DNA of 34,271 nt from an uncultured Clostridia bacterium (GTDB lineage Bacteria > Bacillota_A > Clostridia > TANB77 > CAG-508), in NCBI GenBank assembly GCA_947627825.1, contig CANQXO010000004.1, positions 1 to 34,271 of the forward strand, in the 5' to 3' direction. Under the pieces are notes generated by a model that saw only the letters and a program-made list of their open reading frames with translations, was not told the origin of the DNA and made no database searches. The first letter of the stretch is position 1, and each line of letters starts with the position of its first letter. Shown here one piece after another: positions 1 through 7,866 of this stretch. The position numbers were made by a program, and so were the translations under genes.

Positions 1-98
1 CCACCCCGCGATATCTAACATCCTTTATTATACTATTATATTCACCAAAAGTCAATATGTTAAACAAAATTTTATTAATTTCTAGTTTTTTACAACTT

Positions 99-129
99 AA
101 TGCCCGTTTTTTCATGTTAAACAGGCATT
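99..129 (-). terminator. weak hairpin after the copper operon
   Basis: Arms AATGCC and GGCATT extend through a G-U pair into GTTT/AAAC, giving about 11 paired positions just past the DUF5131 stop codon. The T-run after it is poor, so this may be a weak or Rho-assisted terminator. The rest of 1-98 holds no gene that I can support. Confidence 0.35.
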
Positions 130-140
130 TAATAATTTAT

Positions 141-866
141 TTAACTATTTCTTATATCTATATTTATATTTGCTTTTTGTGCCTGTTTCATTTGCTCACT
201 TCTTGGAATGTTGTATCGCTTTCCTTCTTTTACAAAGTTAGCTCCTGTTTGTTTAAAGTAAAATGGTACATCATTTCTTCTGCATTGCTCTCTTATATCC
301 AATATCCACTCATAATGGCATTCTCTGGCTTGTGGTCCTGATTCTCCTCCACAAGTTACACTTTCTATTTTTTTGCTTTCTAGGTATTTTTCTATATTTA
401 TTTTTCCTAACATTGGTTCATGGATTATTTCTCTATGTTTTATGGGCAATTTTAATAGCAATGGCAGTCTTTCATCTGCCATTGCTTGATTTTCACATGT
501 TGCGCAAATTGTTACATTTTCGTAGCCTTCTCCCCAATCTTCTGGTATACATTTTTCAAATCGTTCTATTCTTTTCGTAATTATATAAAAATTCAAGTCC
601 TGTCTTTGTTTTATCATGCTCCATATTTCTTTTCTCCATTCGTCCGCTTCTTCTAAGAAAAAGTCTGAAGTCATGCATGTATATACAGTTTCTCCTGATT
701 TTATATAGTTTGTTCCATCTCTTTGCTTTTTTATTGCTAAATTAAAGTCTTTAGTTTTATTTATTTTTTCACTGTCTAAATCATACATGCTGTCTCTCCT
801 AAACATATAACAATTAAGACAGCCTGCACTTTTTTTATGGCATCCATGCCATGGATTCCAAATCAA
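141..866 (-). CDS. DUF5131 family protein (phage Gp37/Gp68-like)
   Basis: A 241-residue protein. The N-terminus has the family hallmark W-N-P-W-x-G-C followed by a C-x6-C-x2-C cluster (Cys9, Cys16, Cys19 then Tyr), and later come the conserved ITKR and GGESG-type segments. The cysteine cluster makes an iron-sulfur or radical-SAM-like cofactor plausible, but the reaction is unknown to me. The start is TTG at 864-866: a GGAGG lies 8 nt upstream, inside the last codons of copA, and no ATG fits. The gene begins one codon after the copA stop and in the same reading frame, so it is almost certainly cotranscribed and translationally coupled with the copper ATPase. Members of this family are common on phages and plasmids, so its place as last gene of a copper operon is unusual. 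Family call is fairly sure; function unknown. Confidence 0.8.
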   Translation of the reverse strand: MIWNPWHGCHKKSAGCLNCYMFRRDSMYDLDSEKINKTKDFNLAIKKQRDGTNYIKSGETVYTCMTSDFFLEEADEWRKEIWSMIKQRQDLNFYIITKRIERFEKCIPEDWGEGYENVTICATCENQAMADERLPLLLKLPIKHREIIHEPMLGKINIEKYLESKKIESVTCGGESGPQARECHYEWILDIREQCRRNDVPFYFKQTGANFVKEGKRYNIPRSEQMKQAQKANINIDIRNS

Positions 867-869
867 ATT

Positions 870-3078
870 TTATACCTCCAACTTTTTTAGTCTTAGTGTG
901 TTTAATATTACTGTTATGCTACTTAGTACCATTGCAAAACTTGCTATCATTGGGTTGATTGATATTTCTACCGGTTTTAGTATTCCCATTGCGATTGGTA
1001 TCATTAATAAGTTATAAAAGAATGCCCAAAATAGGTTTTGTTTTATATTTTTGATTGTTTTTTTGCTTATGTTTATTAATTTTACTATACTGTTTAAATC
1101 GTTTCTTGTCAATATTACATCTGAGGAATCCATTGCTATATCTGTTCCGCTATTTACACTTACTCCAATGTCAGCACTTGCTAGTGCTGGGCTGTCGTTT
1201 ATTCCGTCTCCACACATCATGACAAATTTGTTTTCTTGTTTTAATTTTTTTACTGTGTTTGCTTTTTCTTTTGGAAGTACATTTGCGATTACTTTTGTTA
1301 TGCCAATTTCTTTTGCTATTTTTTCTGCTGTTTGTTCATTGTCTCCTGTTAGCATTATTGTTTCTATATTTTTTTCTGCTAGCGTTTGTATTAATTTTTT
1401 TATGTCTTTTCGTACTATGTCGTTTACTCCTATAATTGCCAATATTTTTTTCCCTTTTGCTACATATACTATGCTATTTCCTTTTTCTGATAGCTCTTGT
1501 TCTTCTTTTGCATATTTGTTTTCTATTTTAAATTTTTCTAGTATTTTTGAATTTCCTACTATTATTTCTTCATCTTCTATTTTACCTTTAAGTCCCATTC
1601 CTGATATGTTTTCAAATTCTTTTACTTCTTTTTCTTTTATTTTATTTTCGTCTAAATAGTCTTTGAATGCTTTTCCTATTGGGTGAGTTGATTTGCTTTC
1701 TATACTTCCTACTAATTGCATTAATTCTTTTGTTTTTAATTGGCTATAATTTTTTATTTCTTCTATTTTTAGTTTTCCATAGGTTAGCGTTCCTGTTTTG
1801 TCAAATACTATTGTGTCTACTTTTTGTGCATTTTCTAAGATTTCACTTTTCTTTATTAATATTCCGTTTGTTGCACATAGTCCTTCACTTACTACTACTG
1901 CTAGCGGTGTTGCTAATCCTAAACTGCATGGGCATGCTACTACTAATATTGTTACAAATGTTATTATTGAATTTTCTATTCCTTGCCCTGCTAGTAAATA
2001 AATAATAAATGTTAATATTGCTATTGCTATAACTATTGGTACAAAATATCCTGATACTTTGTCTGCTATTTTTGCTATTTTGGGCTTTGTGTTGCTTGCT
2101 TCTACTACTAATTTTACGATTTCTGATACTGTTGATTCTTTTCCTATTCTTTCTGCTCTATATTCTATATAACCGTTTATATTCATACTTCCTGCAATTA
2201 CTTTATTTCCAGCTTCTTTTTCTACTGGCTTACTTTCTCCGGTTATAAATGATTCGTCTATATATGTTTTTCCTGTTATTATTTCTCCATCTACTGCAAT
2301 TTTTTCGCCTGGTCTACTTATTAATATATCGCCTTTTTTTATTTCATCTAGTGTTACTGTTTTTTCTTCTTCTCCTACTTTTATTATTGCTGTGTTTGGT
2401 GTAATTTTTACTAATTTTTGTATTGCTTCTTTTGTTTTGTCTTTGCTTACTCCGTCAATATATCTTCCTAATTTTATAAAATATATTACTATTGCTGCTG
2501 ATTCAAAATATAGATTCATTACCTCATGTTGTTCTCCGCTTAGGACTTTGCTCATGTTATACAAGCTGTATAGTATGCTTGTGATTACTCCTATTCCTAC
2601 TAATGTGTCCATATTGGGTGTTTTATGAATTAAATTTTTATATCCATTTTTTAATATATCAAATCCATATATCAAAAAACAGATTGTTATTATTAGCAAG
2701 CAAATCATATAATTTATTGGATTACTGTGTGGATTTAAAAATGGTATTACTGGCAATTTTATCATGTGTCCCATTGATACATACATTAGAAATATTGTTA
2801 GTATTGTGAAAGTGATAAATTTAATTTTTTCTTTTTTGTTTTTGCTTTCTAAATTTATTTCTTTGAATTCTCCTAAGCTTTTAAATCCTGCTTGCTTTAC
2901 AAATTCCTCTAGTTTTTCTTGATTTAATATTTTTTCATCATATTCTATACTTGCATTGGCCATCACTAAATTAACAGATGCATTTTTTACACCGCTCCTG
3001 TTTATTTAAATATTTTTCTAAACCATTTGAACAGGCTGAGCAAGTCATTCCGTCAATGGCTAAAATAATTTTTTTCAT
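870..3078 (-). CDS. copA: Cu+-exporting P1B-type ATPase CopA, +1 frameshift in the N-terminal metal-binding domain
   Basis: Membrane ATPase that pumps Cu(I) out of the cytoplasm. The long frame (870-2966, 698 residues) shows the TGES actuator motif, the transmembrane CPC motif (345-347), the phosphorylated Asp in DKTGT (389), the HP motif (428-429), LTGDN, GDGIND, and the final-helix YN and M-x2-SS residues typical of Cu+ pumps. It lacks the first half of its HMA domain. That half (MKKIILAIDGMTCSAC...) is encoded from ATG 3076-3078, 4 nt after the copZ stop, in another frame that ends at a TAA in 35 codons. The frames would join at about 2990-3000, where dropping one base gives LNKQ-x-GVKNASVNL, the expected HMA sequence, and a 735-residue protein. 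The cause is a one-base insertion (mutation or sequencing error) or recoding. The C-terminus carries the ribosome binding site of the next gene. Confidence 0.93.
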
Positions 3079-3082
3079 TATT

Positions 3083-3289
3083 TTATTCCTCTACTTCAAA
3101 TCCTATATCTTCTATTTTTGCTTTCATTTCTTCTACTGTGATGTCCTTACTTGTTGTTACTTTTACTAGTCCTGTTTCATGATTTGCTGTGACTTCTTCT
3201 ATTCCATCAATTGTTTTTAGTGCATTTTTTACCCTGTTTTCACATCCTCCACAAACCATTCCTTTTACATTGATTACTGTTTCTTTCAT
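3083..3289 (-). CDS. copZ: CopZ-like copper chaperone (HMA domain)
   Basis: A 68-residue single HMA domain. It carries the metal-binding motif GMVCGGC (M-x-C-x2-C) near residue 12 and ends with the usual DIGFEVEE-like strand. It should bind Cu(I) in the cytoplasm and hand it to CopA and to CsoR. I chose the ATG at 3287-3289 because a GGAG lies about 9 nt upstream; the longer open frame (to 3337) adds only a lysine-rich stretch with no family similarity. copA's true start follows its stop by 4 nt, so the two are tightly coupled. The order csoR...copZ-copA is classic for Firmicutes copper operons. Confidence 0.9.
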   Translation of the reverse strand: MKETVINVKGMVCGGCENRVKNALKTIDGIEEVTANHETGLVKVTTSKDITVEEMKAKIEDIGFEVEE

Positions 3290-3349
3290 AATTTTACTCT
3301 CCTTTTTATTTTTTTGAGTTTTTATTTGGATACTCATAAACCTTATAAT

Positions 3350-3766
3350 CTATTTTTCTACTATACTTAAAAATTTATTACTAAACTCCGGATTTACCTT
3401 TTTTAGGTTTATTGGTCTTAATTCTCTATTTGTAAAGCAGTGTTTTGTTTCTCCTGTTAAAACTATTTTTCCTGTTTCTTTTTCTGTAACGGAATATCCT
3501 ACTGTCATTCTTACTCCAGAATATTCTTTCATTGTAACATGTATTAATATTGTGTTTCCAAATGTCACATGATATTTATAATTAATATTTACTCCTAAAA
3601 CTGGTATTGTTATTCCTTGTCTTTCAAATTCTTCAAATGGCATTCCTAGTTCCTTTAGCCAATAACATCTTGCTTCTTCTAGAAATCTTATGTAGTTTGA
3701 ATGATGTACTACTCCCATTTTATCTGTTTCATAATAATTTATTGTTCTTTCAAATGTGATTCCCAT
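3350..3766 (-). CDS. YbgC/FadM-type acyl-CoA thioesterase (4HBT hotdog fold)
   Basis: A 138-residue single hotdog domain. It opens with the family signature Y-x-E-T-D-x-M-G-V-V-H-H-x-N-Y, in which the Asp is the expected catalytic residue, followed by R-x-L-E-E-A-R on the long helix. The likely reaction is hydrolysis of acyl-CoA or acyl-ACP thioesters; the natural substrate cannot be read from the sequence. The start is supported by GGAG 7-8 nt upstream. It lies between csoR and copZ on the same strand, 109 nt after the csoR stop and 60 nt before copZ, with no clear terminator on either side, so it probably shares the copper promoter. A thioesterase inside a copper operon is unusual; it could be chance or could relate to membrane lipid changes under copper stress. 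Confidence 0.85.
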   Translation of the reverse strand: MGITFERTINYYETDKMGVVHHSNYIRFLEEARCYWLKELGMPFEEFERQGITIPVLGVNINYKYHVTFGNTILIHVTMKEYSGVRMTVGYSVTEKETGKIVLTGETKHCFTNRELRPINLKKVNPEFSNKFLSIVEK

Positions 3767-3875
3767 TTTCTCTCCTTTTAATTTTTTAACTTTTATTCTA
3801 ATATTTGATTTTTTTATTAATATTATAAATCATTCCTCTAATTTTTTACTATTATTAAATTATCTATTAAAATTA

Positions 3876-4172
3876 TTATCTGTTAAATTTTTTAAACAGA
3901 CTCGTTAGTTCTTCTAGCGTTTCTAATTTTCCTTTTTTGATGTCTGTTGAAACACAACTATGCAAATGTTTTTCTAGAATGTAGTTTGACAGACTTTTTA
4001 TTGAATTTTCAACAGCTGATAATTGTACTAATACATCATTGCAGTAGCTGTCTTGTTCAATCATCTTTTTTATTGCTCTTATTTGTCCTTCTATTCTGTT
4101 TATTCTATTATTTATTGCCTTTTTTTCTTCTTCATTTCTATGTGTTTTTCTTTTACAACAATTATCTTTCAC
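3876..4172 (-). CDS. csoR: CsoR-family copper-sensing repressor
   Basis: A 98-residue, all-helical DUF156/CsoR-family repressor. The Cu(I) ligands have the canonical spacing: Cys44, His69 and Cys73 (C-x24-H-x3-C), which separates copper sensors from RcnR/FrmR-type relatives. The N-terminus holds extra cysteines (Cys5, Cys6) outside the known site. Apo-CsoR should bind its operator and release it when Cu(I) binds. A perfect palindrome of the CsoR type lies inside the promoter 58 nt upstream, so the gene almost certainly represses itself and the whole downstream set (thioesterase, copZ, copA, DUF5131). RBS AAGGAA lies 7 nt before the ATG. Confidence 0.93.
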   Translation of the reverse strand: MKDNCCKRKTHRNEEEKKAINNRINRIEGQIRAIKKMIEQDSYCNDVLVQLSAVENSIKSLSNYILEKHLHSCVSTDIKKGKLETLEELTSLFKKFNR

Positions 4173-4224
4173 ATTATATTCCTTTCTTAAATTGCTATTT
4201 TATATATTTATTTTTTCTGTATAT

Positions 4225-4252
4225 ATTATATACCCTATAGGGTATTTGTCAA
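4225..4252 (-). promoter_or_regulatory. copper operon promoter
   Basis: On the minus strand TTGACA (4247-4252), a 16-bp spacer and TATAAT (4225-4230) form a full-consensus sigma-A promoter facing csoR. Confidence 0.88.
4230..4245. promoter_or_regulatory. CsoR operator
   Basis: Perfect 16-bp palindrome ATACCCTATAGGGTAT with the G/C-tract pattern known for CsoR operators. It fills the promoter spacer, so a bound repressor would exclude RNA polymerase. No second copy was seen in the window. Confidence 0.88.
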
Positions 4253-4350
4253 TATAAAAAAATAAATATTTCTTATTTTTTAATTTTTACGATTGATGTA
4301 ATGCAAAAATGATAATAGTTAAATAAACTTTTATTTTATATAAACATAAT

Positions 4351-4388
4351 AAAAACCCTCTATGTTTTTTCTAACATTTTGGGTTTTA
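4351..4388 (-). terminator. terminator of the DUF975 gene
   Basis: Stem AAAACCC/GGGTTTT with an inner ATGTT/AACAT stem. On the minus strand it is followed by a T-run. It separates DUF975 from the copper promoter. Confidence 0.7.
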
Positions 4389-4425
4389 TTATCTCTTAAC
4401 GATGAAACTTTACTTTTTTATTAAC

Positions 4426-5139
4426 CTATTTTTTTATTAAATTATCGTAAAAGCATATTTCACTTACTTGTATATATGGAACTAGCCATAATATTCCAAT
4501 TCCTGCTGTGGCTGATGCAAGAATTGCCCAACCTATAAATGAAATTTCTAAATAGAATAAGCTTTCTTGTTTTCCTTTCATTAATTCTTCGCTTTTGTTT
4601 ACAATTTCACTGTATTTTAAATTAGGTTCATCATATGCTATGTAATAAATTAATGAAAGTGATAATGTTTTTACATATGCGCAAATCACAGCAATTATTA
4701 ATAATATTACTCCTATAGTTCCAAAAACAGGTATTGCTCCCGTTTGGGCAACCATATATATACCTTGTAATATAAAAAATACTGCTGCAGCTACCAATAG
4801 TAAAATTACTCCAACAAATTTTTCTAACATAGCAAAGAAAATTCCCCAAGATTTTTTATAATTTTCAAAACCTATTTTTATAAAATCAAAAACTCCAACT
4901 TTTTCCCCTCTTTTTAATTTTATAAATGAAAAAGCAAATCCAAGTATTAATGGTATTGTGAAAAATATATTTAATAGTTCTAATATGATATTAAAAATAT
5001 AAATAAATGAATTTTCCTCATTACTACTGCTATTAAATATAATTGTAGTTAATGCATAAAATAATGTGATTAATACTGCTTGTTTCCATTTCCCTGCTAA
5101 ACTTTTTCTTGCTTCTTTTCTAATTTCTGTTGCTGTCAT
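4426..5139 (-). CDS. DUF975 family integral membrane protein
   Basis: A 237-residue membrane protein. The N-terminus M-T-A-T-E-I-R-K-x-A-R-x-x-L-x-G-K-W is the typical start of the DUF975 family, followed by about five or six hydrophobic segments and a charged loop (KLKRGEKVGVFDFIKIGFENYKK region). Function is unknown; relatives are common in gut Clostridia and Bacilli. A strong RBS (AAGGAGG) lies 7 nt before the ATG. I saw no consensus promoter in the 140 nt directly upstream. The nearest one is inside the inverted-site element at 5279-5489 and now points the other way, so this gene may be off in the orientation shown and on after inversion. Confidence 0.82.
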   Translation of the reverse strand: MTATEIRKEARKSLAGKWKQAVLITLFYALTTIIFNSSSNEENSFIYIFNIILELLNIFFTIPLILGFAFSFIKLKRGEKVGVFDFIKIGFENYKKSWGIFFAMLEKFVGVILLLVAAAVFFILQGIYMVAQTGAIPVFGTIGVILLIIAVICAYVKTLSLSLIYYIAYDEPNLKYSEIVNKSEELMKGKQESLFYLEISFIGWAILASATAGIGILWLVPYIQVSEICFYDNLIKK

Positions 5140-5278
5140 CTTTTGTCCTCCTTTTTATTTTTGTTCTTCTTATGTTCTTTAAATCACATAGTTTTTGGTA
5201 TGATAGTATTAACATAATGTTGTGTTTTATTTCTATTGTAACTCCAATTGTCTTTACATTTCAACCTTTTCATCGTTT

Positions 5279-5489
5279 TTATAATTTTCTTTAAGCTAGT
5301 TACTTAAAGAAAATTATAATAACACTTGTATTCTATGTAATTCAATAGCTACAACTGCTTTTTGTAAATTTATTTTTATAAATTTTTGTTTCTTTTTTTT
5401 ATTTTATTTTTTCTTATTTTATTGAAATTGAAGCTTTTTATTGTTATAATCTTCTTGTGGAATTTTCTTTAAGTAACTAGCTTAAAGAA
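5279..5489. repeat. putative invertible promoter element 1 (inverton)
   Basis: Two 29-bp identical inverted repeats (5287-5315 and 5461-5489) enclose 145 bp. Each repeat is itself two inverted arms, TTTCTTTAAG and CTTAAAGAAA, around a 7-bp core: CTAGTTA on the left (5296-5302) and its reverse complement TAACTAG on the right (5474-5480). On the left the arms extend to 17 bp (5279-5319). Arm-core-arm sites of this size in inverted orientation are what tyrosine recombinases use to flip DNA. The interior is A/T-rich, has a weak hairpin near 5322-5358 and one promoter near the right end. A second element with the same arms but another core lies at 33813-34022. Inversion itself is inferred. Confidence 0.72.
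5422..5450 (+). promoter_or_regulatory. promoter inside element 1, now facing away from DUF975
   Basis: TTGAAA (5422-5427), 17-bp spacer, TATAAT (5445-5450) with an upstream TG. As written it fires rightwards into the 3' end of the Panacea gene, on the antisense strand. After inversion it would start near 5319 and run left into DUF975. Confidence 0.68.
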
Positions 5490-5503
5490 TTTTTTTTATA
5501 AAT

Positions 5504-5542
5504 CAAAAAACACACACCGCTTCCTATTGGATGCGGCGTGTG
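5504..5542 (-). terminator. terminator of the Panacea-domain gene
   Basis: Ten-pair G/C-rich stem (5511-5520 with 5533-5542, one G-U pair on the minus strand) followed on that strand by six T. Strong intrinsic terminator. Confidence 0.85.
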
Positions 5543-5562
5543 ATTCTTAGAATAAAGCGGTT

Positions 5563-6048
5563 TTAGTCGTTCAAAATGTCCATTGTAGAGATAGTGAGTT
5601 TTCCTTCGTTTCTTGCCTTATCCCAAGGGGACCCCGGCAAAGTAGCGAATTTATAGAGCTCTCTGGTGGAATACTTTTGGCTTTCATTCCAGACCTGCTC
5701 AATGGCTTCCACCATTTCTCCGTCGCGGCCACTAAAGATGTATTTCTTTCTGTCGTTTGCCCGAATAAGACCAAGGTAAAAGTATGTGTAGATATCTGGC
5801 ATTCCTTCAATCTTAATACCTTTGCTTGTAGCCATGATGCGGTTGTTAAAAATGCTTGTTCCAGTCATCTTGAGGTAATACCTGTTGATGAAGTAAAGGA
5901 TTAGATGCATTCTTTCTTCGGTCATCTGGATGTCTTCCGGGAAAACATACCTGAGAAGCAGGTAGTTTGCAATGTAGCTTGCTGTGAGTCTCTGTTTAGT
6001 GGGTTTCAGGCTGCCGGTAAAAGGCGATACTTTGCACACTGTTGTCAT
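5563..6048 (-). CDS. Panacea (DUF4065/SocA-like) domain protein, foreign composition
   Basis: A 161-residue protein. The pattern T-A-S-Y-I-A-N-Y-L-L at residues 22-31, the helix M-H-L-I-L-Y-F-I-N-R-Y-Y-L, the central IYTYFY segment and the late ELYKFATLPGSPWDKAR motif match the Panacea fold, where the late motif normally reads EL...T....PW..A. Panacea domains serve as antitoxins paired with many toxin types, and SocA is a proteolytic adaptor. No toxin gene is adjacent: the neighbours are DUF975 and a glucosyltransferase, so this would be an orphan or stand-alone regulator. The gene is visibly richer in G/C than its neighbours and is a self-contained unit (consensus promoter, palindromic operator, own terminator), which suggests horizontal transfer. 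RBS AAGGA lies 9 nt before the ATG. Domain call moderately sure; role unknown. Confidence 0.62.
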   Translation of the reverse strand: MTTVCKVSPFTGSLKPTKQRLTASYIANYLLLRYVFPEDIQMTEERMHLILYFINRYYLKMTGTSIFNNRIMATSKGIKIEGMPDIYTYFYLGLIRANDRKKYIFSGRDGEMVEAIEQVWNESQKYSTRELYKFATLPGSPWDKARNEGKLTISTMDILND

Positions 6049-6119
6049 TTAAAAAGTCCTTCTTTCTGTTGTAAATAGTTTTTGATTGTTTTTTGCTTTT
6101 ATCTAAGAATTTTGTCTGC

Positions 6120-6137
6120 AATTACCTTAAGGTAATT
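6120..6137. promoter_or_regulatory. palindromic operator
   Basis: Perfect 18-bp palindrome AATTACCTTAAGGTAATT beginning 8 bp downstream of the -10 box, overlapping the expected start of transcription. The position fits a repressor site, perhaps for autoregulation by the Panacea-domain protein or an unlinked partner. No other copy was noticed in the window. Confidence 0.65.
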
Positions 6138-6145
6138 ACACTTTA

Positions 6146-6174
6146 ATTATACCATATTTTGATAATTATGTCAA
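6146..6174 (-). promoter_or_regulatory. promoter of the Panacea-domain gene
   Basis: Minus strand TTGACA (6169-6174), 17-bp spacer, TATAAT (6146-6151): a perfect sigma-A promoter. Confidence 0.85.
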
Positions 6175-6252
6175 AAAACAATTGGAATAATTTACATAAT
6201 TTGATTAGGATTTTTTGCATATTTTCTGATTAATTCTTTTACACTTTCTATA

Positions 6253-7842
6253 TTAATCACTTAACTTTACAACTACAATTCCATTTATTATTTTGATGCT
6301 GTTTCTATCTGGATAATATTTCATTGTTTTATATTCATCTGTATCAAATATATCTTTGCTTTCTCTTTCATTTACTAATTTAACATTTGCACCTAGATAT
6401 TCATATAATACTTTTCTCCAACTATCTAAATTTCCCCACCAAATAGTTGAAGTATCTGAAATGAATCCCCACGATCTATCAAATATTTTTCTGGCTTCTG
6501 TATCTGTGTTATATCTATTTAAATATTCGTTACCACTTAATCCTCCTAGAGGTAATACTGGCATATCTTGTGTATACCCATCTAATGCTTCTATTCTTGT
6601 TAGTATTCTTTCTGCAGTATATATGGTTTGATTTTGCATTGCTTTTATTGATATGTATGATGCATTGTCTTGCCAAGTATATATCCAACTAATCGATATA
6701 GTACAAACTATCGTTACCCATTTTAGTATATTTGAAATCATTGTGCTATCCAATTCTTCTAGTATACTAAAGAATATTGGAAATACATAAATTATTGAAC
6801 AAGCCATTAATATATGTATATCGGTACTTGTTGCTATTATTTCTATTACTCCAAAGCAAATTGGTAATATTAAAATTAGACCTAAAAGCATGAATAAGCT
6901 TTTCTTATTTTTCAAAAAATCATTTTGGTTTGTTATTTTTATTGTTGCTATAAATAAACTTATAAAAATTATTATATATAATATATTTGTTCCCCAAATT
7001 GTATTTGGTATCATTTTGTCTGTGAAGAAATAGTTAAAGAAACTTTGGTAACTTTCTGCAATATGCTCTGGAATTGTTAATATCGTTTTTATACCAATCG
7101 AATCTGCTCCTCCATAACTACTTGCATGTAATCCACAAACTGCAAGCACAATGTGTGCAATTATATAAAATAATAATATTCCAATTACAGCCACAATTAC
7201 GCTGTTGAATAACATTTTAAAAACTTCTTTTAAATCTCTTTTGTTTATAATATCTTTTATTAGAGTTGCTATGCATAATACTAATGCTACTGAAAGATAA
7301 GTTTGATACATAGCAATTGAAAACGCTAATAAAATGCCACTTATTAACAACATGCATTTTTTATCTTGATATTTTCTTAGAAGATATACTGATAGTGTTG
7401 CTAAAAGCATTCCTAACATATAAGCGTCTGAACAATAGAAGAATGTTAAAGTTGCTGAAAAGTTTGGTGATACAGCAAATATAATTGCTATTAAATACTT
7501 AAAGTATTTATTTTTAATTTCAAATATATCTATTACTAGATTTACGGTTATTGCAAGGAATATGCTACTTATTAAGGTTGCAAAGAATGGTGATACTACA
7601 TTTCCTTTTAAAAATTGAACACATACTAGTCCAAATCTTAGTAGCATAACTTCCCATCCATTTGGATTGTGATACATACTGTTTATTAATGTATCTGGTC
7701 CTGTTATTTCTAGAGCATATAATTGAAAATGTACAATCATTGAAACTATTAATGTTATTAAAAATATTTTTAGTTTTTCTTTGTCAATATGAAGTTTTAC
7801 ATCTTCTACATTTTTTGCAAAAAAATTTTTTACTTTTTCCAT
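6253..7842 (-). CDS. GtrII-type membrane glucosyltransferase
   Basis: A 529-residue protein with about ten transmembrane helices and a soluble C-terminal domain (about 390-529). The helix region around FSATLTFFYCSDAYMLG, then AFSIAMYQTYLSVA, matches the glucosyltransferase GtrII/GtrS family, in which an undecaprenyl-phosphate sugar is transferred to a surface glycan. The family is GT-C-like with acidic residues in the extracytoplasmic loops, here the GPDT segment after the first helix. The acceptor is unknown; teichoic acid or another surface polymer is likely. A purine-rich GGGG lies 8 nt before the ATG. A second GT-C gene lies at 17322-18897, so surface glycosylation recurs in the window. 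It is followed by the G/C-richer Panacea unit on the same strand. Confidence 0.75.
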   Translation of the reverse strand: MEKVKNFFAKNVEDVKLHIDKEKLKIFLITLIVSMIVHFQLYALEITGPDTLINSMYHNPNGWEVMLLRFGLVCVQFLKGNVVSPFFATLISSIFLAITVNLVIDIFEIKNKYFKYLIAIIFAVSPNFSATLTFFYCSDAYMLGMLLATLSVYLLRKYQDKKCMLLISGILLAFSIAMYQTYLSVALVLCIATLIKDIINKRDLKEVFKMLFNSVIVAVIGILLFYIIAHIVLAVCGLHASSYGGADSIGIKTILTIPEHIAESYQSFFNYFFTDKMIPNTIWGTNILYIIIFISLFIATIKITNQNDFLKNKKSLFMLLGLILILPICFGVIEIIATSTDIHILMACSIIYVFPIFFSILEELDSTMISNILKWVTIVCTISISWIYTWQDNASYISIKAMQNQTIYTAERILTRIEALDGYTQDMPVLPLGGLSGNEYLNRYNTDTEARKIFDRSWGFISDTSTIWWGNLDSWRKVLYEYLGANVKLVNERESKDIFDTDEYKTMKYYPDRNSIKIINGIVVVKLSD

Positions 7843-7866
7843 GTTTTTACCCCTTATTTAAATATA

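Noticed and set aside
57..580. Plus-strand frames overlapping DUF5131
   Set aside because: Low-complexity hydrophobic translations opposite a recognised gene; no start signals.
1051..2628. Several open frames of 60-200 codons opposite copA
   Set aside because: They are antisense shadows rich in Leu, Phe and Ser, as expected opposite an AT-rich gene, without RBS or domains.
5184..5273. 29-codon frame upstream of DUF975 on the minus strand
   Set aside because: No ribosome binding site and no recognisable sequence; probably leader DNA.
5279..5489. Element 1 (and 2) as a MITE or insertion sequence remnant
   Set aside because: No target-site duplication is visible, the ends are internally palindromic with matched variable cores, and a promoter sits in a fixed place. 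These traits fit an invertible switch better than a transposon. A MITE origin is not fully excluded.
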